Source: Pseudaestuariivita atlantica (lineage in GTDB: Bacteria; Pseudomonadota; Alphaproteobacteria; Rhodobacterales; Rhodobacteraceae). From it: DNA of 64,000 nucleotides. Of the stretch, positions 1 to 7,473 are shown one piece after another; position 1 is the first letter of the stretch; every line of letters starts with the position of its first letter. The notes under the pieces were generated by a model. It was not told where the DNA came from and did no database searches. It worked only from the letters and a program-made list of their open reading frames with translations. The stretch is from the NCBI RefSeq assembly GCF_001205715.1, contig NZ_AQQZ01000005.1, positions 124,001-188,000 on the forward strand, given 5' to 3'. Position numbers and translations under genes: made by a program.

Positions 1-849
1 ATGCGCCGCTACGACGTCATCGCCGAGATCTGCGACTACATGCTCGACCTCGGCTGGGGCCCCTACCAGAACGACCACGAAGACGCGAACGGCCAGTTCG
101 AAATGAACTTCGAATTCGACGACGTGCTCAAGACCGCCGACAAGCACTCGTTCTTCAAGTTCATGACCAAATCCGTCGCCGAAAAGCACGGGCTGCGCGC
201 CACCTTCATGGCCAAACCCATGCCGGGGCTCACCGGCAACGGCTGCCACGCGCACATCTCGGTCTGGGACATGGACGGCAAGACCAACGCGTTCGAGGAT
301 GACGGCGACGAACTGGGCCTCTCCCAGCAAGGCTACCATTTCCTCGGCGGGATCATCGGCCACGCGGCGGGCATGTCCGCGATCACCAACCCGACCGTGA
401 ATAGCTACAAACGCCTCAACGCGCCTGTCACGTCCTCGGGGGCGACATGGGCACCCAACACCATCTCGTGGACGGGCAACAACCGCACCCACATGGTCCG
501 CGTGCCCGGTCCGGGCCGGTTCGAACTGCGCCTGCCAGACGGGTCGACCAACCCCTACCTGCTGCAGGCCGTCATCATCGCGGCGGGCCTGTCGGGGCTG
601 GCGACCAAGGCCGATCCCGGCCCGCGCCGCGACAACGACATGTACGCCGAACCGCAAAAGGCGCGCGGGGCCAAGAAACTGCCGCTCAACCTGCTCGACG
701 CCCTGCGCGCCTTCCACAAGGACAGCGACCTGCGCATCGCGCTTGGCAACGAGTGTTCGGACGCCTTCCTGAAACTCAAGCACGCGGAATGGACCGACTA
801 CATGGGCCACTTCACCGACTGGGAAAAGGCCAACGCGCTCGACATCTGA
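1..849 (+). CDS. glnT: Type III glutamine synthetase (glutamate-ammonia ligase), 3' part
   Basis: This is the C-terminal 282 residues of a cytoplasmic ATP-dependent glutamine synthetase of the GlnT/type III class, which joins ammonia to glutamate or a related amine acceptor. The glutamine synthetase landmarks are present: a metal-ligand Glu in NGQFEMNF (about residue 31-38), the ATP-site His in NGCHAHIS (about 80-87), and the substrate Arg region RFELRLPDGSTNPYL. Family members are about 435 residues, so roughly 150 N-terminal residues lie upstream of the window and the ATG at base 1 is internal. Some relatives are gamma-glutamylmethylamide synthetases, so the acceptor is not certain. Confidence 0.88.
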   Translation: MRRYDVIAEICDYMLDLGWGPYQNDHEDANGQFEMNFEFDDVLKTADKHSFFKFMTKSVAEKHGLRATFMAKPMPGLTGNGCHAHISVWDMDGKTNAFEDDGDELGLSQQGYHFLGGIIGHAAGMSAITNPTVNSYKRLNAPVTSSGATWAPNTISWTGNNRTHMVRVPGPGRFELRLPDGSTNPYLLQAVIIAAGLSGLATKADPGPRRDNDMYAEPQKARGAKKLPLNLLDALRAFHKDSDLRIALGNECSDAFLKLKHAEWTDYMGHFTDWEKANALDI

Positions 850-912
850 TCGCCCTCGCCCTTGCGGTGCCCGCGCCCTTCAGGCACCACGCGCGGTGAA
901 GGAGCCTCGCCC

Positions 913-1608
913 ATGACACACCTGTTCGATCCCGCCCCCGTCTTCGCCCTGCCCGTCACGGGAGAGGACGCCACCTACCCGGTGAACCGCATCTTCTGCG
1001 TCGGGCGCAACTACGCCGCCCATGCCGCCGAAATGGGCGCGACCGTGGACCGCGAGGCGCCGTTCTACTTCACCAAGACGCCGGTCCATGCCGTGCAGTC
1101 GGGTGCCACGCTGCCCTACCCGCCCGCGACCGACGACTACCACCACGAGATGGAATTCACCTTCGCCCTCTCCGCCCCCCTCTTCCGCGCCACGCGGGAC
1201 GAGGCCGAGGCGGCAATCTTCGGCTACGGCACGGGCCTCGACATGACCCGCCGGGACCTGCAGGCCAAGGCCAAGGAAACCCGCCGCCCGTGGGACATCT
1301 CCAAGGATGCCGAAGGCGCGGTCGTGCTGTCGGGCCTGACCCGCAAGGACGCGGCTGGCCCGCTCGCGGGCAAGGCGATCCGGCTGACGGTGAACGGCGA
1401 GGTCCGGCAGGACGCCACGCTCGATGACATGATCCACGACGTGACCGACATCCTCGTGCACCTCTCCACGCTCTACCACCTCGCGCCCGGCGACCTCGTC
1501 ATGACGGGTACGCCGGCAGGCGTGGCGGCGGTCGTCGAAGGCGACGTGCTGCACGGTACGGTCGACGGCCTTCAGCCGGTCGACCTGACCCTCACCGCGC
1601 GGGAATAG
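913..1608 (+). CDS. Fumarylacetoacetate hydrolase family protein
   Basis: A 231-residue protein of the FAA-hydrolase fold, a metal-dependent family that hydrolyses or decarboxylates acylpyruvates and related 2-oxo acids. Visible family marks are IFCVGRNYAAHAAEMG near the N-terminus, FTKTP, the metal-site HHEMEF (about residue 77-82), GYGTGLDMTRRDLQ, and the C-terminal LAPGDLVMTGTPAGV. An upstream in-frame ATG at 862 exists, but the ATG at 913 has an AAGGAG ribosome-binding site at 898-903 and matches the family start. It lies 63 bases after the glutamine synthetase gene. The true substrate cannot be read from the sequence. Confidence 0.9.
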   Translation: MTHLFDPAPVFALPVTGEDATYPVNRIFCVGRNYAAHAAEMGATVDREAPFYFTKTPVHAVQSGATLPYPPATDDYHHEMEFTFALSAPLFRATRDEAEAAIFGYGTGLDMTRRDLQAKAKETRRPWDISKDAEGAVVLSGLTRKDAAGPLAGKAIRLTVNGEVRQDATLDDMIHDVTDILVHLSTLYHLAPGDLVMTGTPAGVAAVVEGDVLHGTVDGLQPVDLTLTARE

Positions 1609-1613
1609 CGAGG

Positions 1614-1629
1614 CCGCCCATCAGGGCGG
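1614..1629. terminator. Stem-loop between convergent genes
   Basis: CCGCCC-ATCA-GGGCGG forms a 6-bp stem in the 28-base gap between the convergent FAA-hydrolase and algL-like genes. There is no T-run, so it is only a candidate bidirectional terminator. Confidence 0.35.
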
Positions 1630-1636
1630 ACGAGCG

Positions 1637-2623
1637 TCAGCGCCAGACCAGCGTCTGGTTGCCGCCGAGCTTCGAATTCGACACCGGCCGGAATGCTGCC
1701 ACCAGCGCCTCGAAATCGGGATCGGGCCGTACCGACAGGTAGGCCTCGATCCATGCCAGCTGGAACCCGCCCAGCTCGCGCGACCCGTCGAAGAAACTCT
1801 GCACCCGCCCGGTGATCGCCTCGCTCTCGGCCCCGGTGGCAAGGTCGCGCACCGCGAAACGCGCCGCGCGGTCCAGCGACCCGCCACATTCCGAGAAGAG
1901 GTCCACCCTTGGGGTCAGCAACACCGCGCTCATGACCAGCGGCGCCACCGCGTGCAACTGGTAATGCAGCGCGTGCTTTCCGCGCGTCATCTCCTGCGGC
2001 AGGCTGCCATCCGGGGCCGCCGTGCAGGCCACGTGCACCGCCGACCACGTCGCCCAGCCACGGGTGATCTCGTCCCCCGTCAGGTCCGACACCGCGACAC
2101 CCGCCAGCGCTGCCCAGGCGCGCAGGTTGCCCCGCCTCGCGCCATCCGGCGCATCGGTTTCCCAGAAATCCCGCTGCGCCTCGACCAGCCGGGTCAGCCA
2201 GGCCTCCACGACCGGCCAGCGTGGATCGGCGGGCGCCACGTCGCGGAACCGCCGCGCGGCCAGCGCCATTCCGGCGATGCGCGAACCGATGGTCAGCCGC
2301 GCCGTATCGCTTTGCAGCGCGCCCAGCGCGCCCGCTTCGGCCCACTTGTTCAAGGCCGCGATGCCGCATTCCGCGCGGTCCGTCCTGCCAGCATCGACCG
2401 CGTCGGCATCCGACGCCACATTGCGGATCAACTCGTCGACCGGGTCCAGCGCCTCGTTCACCGCACGGCTTGCCGCCTTGTCGATCTTGCGGCTGTCCGT
2501 TCCCTCGACATAGCGCGAGCCATAGGCCAGCACGTGCACCGGTTCGGGCACCGCCGCGCACTGGGCCGATGCCGACACCGCGCCCAGCACCGCCATCACC
2601 AGCCCCGCCAGTACAGTCTTCAC
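1637..2623 (-). CDS. algL: AlgL-like periplasmic protein (alginate lyase family PL5), active site altered
   Basis: A 328-residue protein with a signal peptide (about residues 1-20, ending ASA) and an (alpha/alpha) toroid-like sequence similar to AlgL of Pseudomonas. AlgL normally clears polymer from the periplasm by beta-elimination. The GTG start at 2623 overlaps the stop of the upstream algK-like gene by four bases (GTGA). An open frame continues upstream but only as antisense-free read-through of that gene. Tyr221 (in ALHYQ) matches the catalytic Tyr region. However, the NNHxYW catalytic motif reads GNLRAW (165-170), so the neutralising/catalytic His appears replaced by Leu167. Alignment is from memory of the family. 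It may be a structural member of the secretion complex rather than an active lyase. Confidence 0.78.
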   Translation of the reverse strand: MKTVLAGLVMAVLGAVSASAQCAAVPEPVHVLAYGSRYVEGTDSRKIDKAASRAVNEALDPVDELIRNVASDADAVDAGRTDRAECGIAALNKWAEAGALGALQSDTARLTIGSRIAGMALAARRFRDVAPADPRWPVVEAWLTRLVEAQRDFWETDAPDGARRGNLRAWAALAGVAVSDLTGDEITRGWATWSAVHVACTAAPDGSLPQEMTRGKHALHYQLHAVAPLVMSAVLLTPRVDLFSECGGSLDRAARFAVRDLATGAESEAITGRVQSFFDGSRELGGFQLAWIEAYLSVRPDPDFEALVAAFRPVSNSKLGGNQTLVWR

Positions 2624-5349
2624 GACCCGCTCAACCGCAAGAGCCGCGCCGCGCGTTTCGACCCGCGATCGCCCGAGGCCGCGGCCTGGTCCAGCCAGTG
2701 CAGCGCGCCGGGCACGTCGCGCACGACGCCCTGCCCCTGCCCCAGCATCTCGCCATAGGCCGCCATCGCCGCGACGTGGCCGCCCTCGGCCGCCGACAAC
2801 AGCCACTTCGCGGCCTCGGCCAATTCGCCCCGCGTGGTCGCGCGGTCGCGCAGCATCAGCCCGTATTCGGTGCGCGCGGCGACGTCGCCGCCCTGCCCCA
2901 GCTGACGGTACAGCGCGCCCATGTCGAACCGCGCCATCACCGCGTCCTGCACGTCGCGCGGCGCGCGCCGGAACTGGCCCAGCACCCACGCCTTGTCCTG
3001 CGCATTGCCGCGCGTCACCAGCGCCAGCAGGTGATCGGCGGCAAGGTCGGGATCGAACCCTTCAAGGTCCGGATCACTGGTCAGCCGGTAGAGCGTGCGC
3101 AGCGCGCCCGCATCGCCATCGGCAACCGCCCGCGCGGCCACGCCTTCGCGGTCCGGCGCCGCGCCGGTGTCGAACGCGGCCAGCTGGATATCGCTCAGCC
3201 GCAGCTTCGACAGGACGTGCTTGCCCGCGATGGTCAGACCGATCTGCTTCCAGCGATACGCCTGCGCCGCGTCGCCGAGGATCGTGTGCGCATCCGCCAT
3301 CTCCTCGACATCCTTGGTCGAACAGTTCATCTGCTGCGCCGCCCGGTCGAAGTAGTCGGCGCGCTTTTCCGGCGCGACATGCGGCAGCGCGAACATCATG
3401 GCAAGGAAATCGCCCCGGTCCTCGATCTCCTGCGCGTATTCCTCGTAGACCGACCGCTCGCTGCGCTGGCCGGACAACAGCCGCGCCTTCAGCCGGATCG
3501 CCGCGCCCTCGCCCCGGTTCGCGGCCTGGTCCAGAAGGCGCAGGATCTCGTCCGCCACCTCCGGCACGCGGGCATTGTCCTCGGTCAGCGCGATGGCAAG
3601 GTCGAGCGCGGTGGTGACCCCGTTGTTGAGGTAGACGCGCCGGAACAGCTCGATCGCGCGGGTCCGCTCGGCGGGGTTGGTCGCCAGTTCGAATTCCAGT
3701 TCGGCAAAGACCTCCAGCGCCTTGTCCGACCGGTCGAGCCGCCGCGCCCAGATGCGCTGCGCCCGTTCCGACGCGAAGGGATCAAGCTGCACGCGCTGCA
3801 CGTGCCGTGCGAGGCTTTCGATCCGGCCATCCAGCGCCTGACTTTGCAGGCGCGCGATGGTCCACGGCTCCTTGTAGGGGTCAAGCGCCACGAGGTCGGT
3901 CGCCGACAGCGGCACCGTGCGATGCTCGGTCGCGGCATAGGCCTCGGCCCACGGCTCGGCCTCCCACAGGCGCGGCGCGTCGGGCGCCTTGCAGCGGTAG
4001 AGCGCGTCCAGCTGGTTCATCGCCGTTTCCATGCCGTGGCGGCTGACGCTGTCGGCCCAGAGGTCCGCGGCACGGTTCAACTGCACCGGGTCGTCGCGAT
4101 AGCGCACGAGCAGGCGCGCCAGTTCGTACTGCCCCTCGGCATCACCCCGCTCGGCGGCCTGCGTGAATAGCGCCTGCGCCTCGGCCTCGCCCGCCCAGCG
4201 CCCGCGCTTGACCAGCACCTCCTTGCCCAGCCGGGTAAAGGCCCGGCCCGGCGCGTTCGGCAACCGCGTCACCTCCCGCAGGTAGTCGAGGTACAGCCCG
4301 TCCTCGTCCGCCTCCTGCCCGTCGATGTTCACCGACAGCCGGAACAGCGGCGACAGTTGCGGGCGCCCCGTGCCCGCATCCTCGGAATGGTTGAAGCCGA
4401 GGATCTCGCGCACCGTGTCCACGTCCGCGCCCGACATCTCGACCGCGGCCACCTGCCCCTCGTCCAGCGTGATGCCCCGCGCGACGGCGAGTTCGAGATA
4501 CCGCAGCATCTCGACATTGTCCTTTTCCGCCGCCGGCGCGTTCAGCTGCCGCTCGACCATGCGCCACGCCGCGCGGGCAGAGCCCATGTCGGCGGCAAAG
4601 CGCAGCCATGCGCGCGCCACGTCCGCGTTGTGCGAGACAACGGTGCCGGTGGTGTATTCCTGCGCCAGCCGCTCGGCCCGGCGGCAGACGCCGCGATCCA
4701 TCTGGCCCAGCAGCCCGCCGAAGGCCATGGTCACCGTCAGGTCCAAGGGCGCGTCCCAGCCGGGCATCGGCGTGCCCTGCAGGTCCATCCGCGCGATGTC
4801 CAGCAGCGCGTTCGCATGACCGGCAAAGGCCGCGTCGCGGATCAGTTCCTGCGCAAAGGCGATGTCGACCTCGACACCGGTGCCTTCCATGTAAAGCTGC
4901 GCCAGCGCCATCTTCTGCGCGTTGAACAGGTCGTCTGTCTGCGCCGCCAGGTCCGGCACCAGCGCCGCCTGCGTCAGCGCGTCCAGCTGCCCTGCCGCGA
5001 TGTGCAGGTCGATCTTGGCGAGCGTCGCGTCGACGCCCGCGAAGGACGGATCGATCCGCGCGCGCCAGTCGATCAGGTCGCCGATGAAGGCGAACCACCG
5101 CACCGGGTCCTCGCGCACCAGCCGCTTGATATGGCGGTCGATGAACCGGATGCGCATGCGGTCGGTCAGGTCCTCGTCCCCGCCCTCGGTCTGCAACTCG
5201 TCGGGCTTGTCGGACGGGCCCGGCGTGCAGACATTGCGCGGCTCCAGCGTCGGCGGCAGGAACACGATGTCGAGCGTGCGGGCCGGTGCCGATGTCGCGC
5301 CCAGCGACGCCGCCAGAAGGGCGGCAAGGGTCAGTCGAAGGCGGTGCAT
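2620..5349 (-). CDS. algK: AlgK-like periplasmic Sel1/TPR-repeat protein, double-length
   Basis: A 909-residue secreted helical-repeat protein. A signal peptide of about 23 residues ends in PARA-like sequence (SAPAR). Sel1-like repeats are clear at several places, for example around residues 155-200 (QLYMEGTGVEV...), 400-420 (GQYELARLL) and the C-terminus (AAEGGHVAAMAAYGEML). AlgK is the Sel1 scaffold that links the alginate synthase to the outer-membrane porin AlgE, but it is normally about 475 residues and lipid-anchored; this one is twice as long and has no lipobox Cys. Its ATG overlaps the algX-like stop (TGATG). The assignment as AlgK rests on repeats plus position in the operon. Confidence 0.68.
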   Translation of the reverse strand: MHRLRLTLAALLAASLGATSAPARTLDIVFLPPTLEPRNVCTPGPSDKPDELQTEGGDEDLTDRMRIRFIDRHIKRLVREDPVRWFAFIGDLIDWRARIDPSFAGVDATLAKIDLHIAAGQLDALTQAALVPDLAAQTDDLFNAQKMALAQLYMEGTGVEVDIAFAQELIRDAAFAGHANALLDIARMDLQGTPMPGWDAPLDLTVTMAFGGLLGQMDRGVCRRAERLAQEYTTGTVVSHNADVARAWLRFAADMGSARAAWRMVERQLNAPAAEKDNVEMLRYLELAVARGITLDEGQVAAVEMSGADVDTVREILGFNHSEDAGTGRPQLSPLFRLSVNIDGQEADEDGLYLDYLREVTRLPNAPGRAFTRLGKEVLVKRGRWAGEAEAQALFTQAAERGDAEGQYELARLLVRYRDDPVQLNRAADLWADSVSRHGMETAMNQLDALYRCKAPDAPRLWEAEPWAEAYAATEHRTVPLSATDLVALDPYKEPWTIARLQSQALDGRIESLARHVQRVQLDPFASERAQRIWARRLDRSDKALEVFAELEFELATNPAERTRAIELFRRVYLNNGVTTALDLAIALTEDNARVPEVADEILRLLDQAANRGEGAAIRLKARLLSGQRSERSVYEEYAQEIEDRGDFLAMMFALPHVAPEKRADYFDRAAQQMNCSTKDVEEMADAHTILGDAAQAYRWKQIGLTIAGKHVLSKLRLSDIQLAAFDTGAAPDREGVAARAVADGDAGALRTLYRLTSDPDLEGFDPDLAADHLLALVTRGNAQDKAWVLGQFRRAPRDVQDAVMARFDMGALYRQLGQGGDVAARTEYGLMLRDRATTRGELAEAAKWLLSAAEGGHVAAMAAYGEMLGQGQGVVRDVPGALHWLDQAAASGDRGSKRAARLLRLSGS

Positions 5350-6692
5350 CAGGTGCCCTCCTGTTCAAGGCAGGCCACGACGCGCGGCGTCGGGCCGAAC
5401 CCGGCATCGGTGCGGATGTCCACATGCGCCGCGCCATCGCGCCACAGCCCCGACATCGGCAGGTAGAACCGCCCCGTCGCCACCTGTTCAGGGTGGCGCT
5501 GGATGGTCCGCGTGCGGGTCAGCCCGCGCCGGTCGGTGAAGGTGAACCGCGCGCTCTTCGCCGCGACGTCCCCGGCATCGAGGTAGAGCGTATAGCGTTC
5601 CGACGGCAGCAGCGGGCCAAGGTCCACGCGGATATCCGGCCCGCCCGTCGCAAAGGCGGTCAGCGGGGTGCGACAGGCGGCGGGGCCCTGCACCGCCGCC
5701 AGCAACTCGGCCATCGGCTGGTCGCCATACTGCGCGATATTGTGCTGGATCGGCACCTCCCACACCACGACGCGCGGGCGCGAGGTCTGGAACGCGGTCG
5801 AGGTCAGGTAGGACGAGATCGCCGCGAACGCGCCACCCTGCGGCACGTGATAGGCCTGCGTCTCGATCCCCGTATGCTCGGCCAGGAAGCCCGCGAAATT
5901 GGCCTCCGGCAGCCCCGTCATCTCGGTCCCGACGACCGTGATGCGCGGCGCAGGCGCGGCACCGGCCTGCCCGCCGAACAGCGAGGTATCGGCCACCGTG
6001 CCGGGTGCACGCTGGCTCAGGACCGTGGCATGGGCCTTGACCATCGGGCGCGGCAGGTCGCTCAGGCAGGCGCGCTGGATGCGCGCGTGATCGGCAGAGG
6101 CCACCATGACCTCGGCCTGCGGCGCGCTGGTATAGACACCGCGCGCCACGTCACCCAGCCCCGGCACGGCGGCCAGTTCCTGCGCGATGGCCTGCGCCAC
6201 CCGGCGCGTGCCCGCCGCGTTCAGCCGCGGATCGGTCGCGAAATAACCCGGCTGCTCAAGCGTCATCAGCGCGTGGCGCGCGTCCACCGTCACGACCCCC
6301 GCCGCGCGCAGGCGCCGCACCGCGTCGTCATAGACCGTGGCGGCGATATCGACGTCATACCCGTAATCCGCCGCGCCCGGTCCCAGCGCGCGGGACCAGC
6401 CCTGCGCCTTGGTCGGCACCGGCAGGTAGACAAGCGTCGTGCCCTGTGCCGCGAACGCCTTTGACAACGCCGCCACATCCCCAACCGCGCGCGGAGAGAT
6501 GTTGTGGAACGCGTCAAGGTCCGGCTGGATGCGGTAGAACATGCCGCCATCGCCTTCCAGCACGCTGGCATAACTGCCATCGTCGAGGTTGCTGCAGCCA
6601 TAGGCCGATTGCGCCGCCGCCTCACCGGCCCCCGCAACGCCGAAAACCGCCCCGAGGGCGGCAACGACGGCATGGAAACTGTGTCGTGTCAC
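5349..6692 (-). CDS. algX: AlgX-like SGNH-fold protein lacking the catalytic triad
   Basis: A 447-residue secreted protein resembling AlgX, the periplasmic alginate O-acetyltransferase with an SGNH domain and a C-terminal carbohydrate-binding module. Similarity is clear around ITVVGT (251-256), NFAGFL and the VVVWEVP strand. In AlgX the triad lies in DxH and GTS motifs. Here the first reads ATDPRLNAAG, so Asp154 stays but the His is Arg156; the second reads VVGTEMTG, so the nucleophile Ser is Glu257. Catalysis is therefore not expected. The GTG at 6692 is preferred over the GTG at 6707 because it is spaced from a GAGG site and gives a compact signal peptide (about residues 1-28). It starts 17 bases after the preceding gene. 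Confidence 0.78.
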   Translation of the reverse strand: MTRHSFHAVVAALGAVFGVAGAGEAAAQSAYGCSNLDDGSYASVLEGDGGMFYRIQPDLDAFHNISPRAVGDVAALSKAFAAQGTTLVYLPVPTKAQGWSRALGPGAADYGYDVDIAATVYDDAVRRLRAAGVVTVDARHALMTLEQPGYFATDPRLNAAGTRRVAQAIAQELAAVPGLGDVARGVYTSAPQAEVMVASADHARIQRACLSDLPRPMVKAHATVLSQRAPGTVADTSLFGGQAGAAPAPRITVVGTEMTGLPEANFAGFLAEHTGIETQAYHVPQGGAFAAISSYLTSTAFQTSRPRVVVWEVPIQHNIAQYGDQPMAELLAAVQGPAACRTPLTAFATGGPDIRVDLGPLLPSERYTLYLDAGDVAAKSARFTFTDRRGLTRTRTIQRHPEQVATGRFYLPMSGLWRDGAAHVDIRTDAGFGPTPRVVACLEQEGT

Positions 6693-6708
6693 AGGGTGTG
6701 CCCTCACC

Positions 6709-7473
6709 TCAGTTCGTGACGATCCGCCTCTCCTCCTGCCACGTCCCGACCAGGGCGATCAGGTTCAACGCGGTGGTTTTGACGGACAATCTGCTCGATT
6801 GTTGCGCCCGCTCCAGAAGCCGCAGCGCGGCGGCCTCGTCGTCGGGCGTTCTCTTGGTATTCTGTAACAGGCTCACGGCCATGCGCAGCTCGATCCGGCC
6901 ATCGCCACCCTCGGCGTGGTCAAGGATGCGGGTGCGGGTGCGCTCGGACAGGGCGCCGAACAGCTTGCCCTCCCCGTTGAATTCGACCAGCGCGTCAAGG
7001 GCGAGGCTGTTGCCGCCCCACGCGTACGGGTAGAGGACGCGCATCAACTGCTTGCGGCGCTTGGCCGGTTCGGTCGCGGGATCAAGGTAGGCCATCGCGC
7101 GGATCATCTTCTTCAGCGCCGAAACCCGCCCCGCCGCCGCCGCGATCGACCCGTAATAGGCGATGTCGGACGCGTTTTCCGACACGCCCCGCTGCCACAG
7201 AAGCTGGGTGTATTTCAGCGCTGCAAGGCTGTCTTTGCGGTCGGCCAGCGCGCGCAGGTCCTCGTCGGAAACGACCTGCTTGGCCAGCATCGCCACCCGC
7301 GCCGCGCGCAGCTTGCGGGTCGGCAGGTACTTGGTCTTGGTCAGGCCGCGGTCGACCACGACGGCCACGTCCTGCCCCTCTGCCGCGACCGGGATCGGCA
7401 CCTCGAATTCCTGCGCCGCCGCAGGCAGCGCCGACAGGGCCAGCGCCCCGAGGATGAGGACGATCCGCAGCAT
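6709..7473 (-). CDS. Unknown secreted helical protein in the alginate-type operon
   Basis: A 254-residue protein with a signal peptide (about residues 1-20, ending PAAAQ). The rest is alpha-helical with weak TPR/Sel1-like character (ALKYTQLLWQRGVS, AALRLLERAQQSS). I do not recognise a family. It lies between the algG-like and algX-like genes, where Pseudomonas has no equivalent gene, and overlaps the algG-like stop (TGATG at 7473-7475; a GTG one codon upstream is the alternative start). Position and export signal suggest a periplasmic partner of the polysaccharide export complex. It is too short and helical to replace the missing AlgE beta-barrel. Confidence 0.72.
   Translation of the reverse strand: MLRIVLILGALALSALPAAAQEFEVPIPVAAEGQDVAVVVDRGLTKTKYLPTRKLRAARVAMLAKQVVSDEDLRALADRKDSLAALKYTQLLWQRGVSENASDIAYYGSIAAAAGRVSALKKMIRAMAYLDPATEPAKRRKQLMRVLYPYAWGGNSLALDALVEFNGEGKLFGALSERTRTRILDHAEGGDGRIELRMAVSLLQNTKRTPDDEAAALRLLERAQQSSRLSVKTTALNLIALVGTWQEERRIVTN

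Noticed and set aside
1-849. Treating the first ATG as the true start of the glutamine synthetase gene
   Set aside because: The protein begins in the middle of the catalytic domain, and the family needs about 150 more N-terminal residues.
2624-2989. Upstream extension of the algL-like frame
   Set aside because: It overlaps the algK-like gene and is Arg/Gly-rich; the signal peptide starts at the GTG at 2623, which overlaps the algK-like stop.
2221-4170. 649-residue plus-strand open frame
   Set aside because: It is antisense to the algL-like and algK-like genes and is Arg/Pro/Gln-rich low-complexity sequence, typical of shadow frames in GC-rich DNA.
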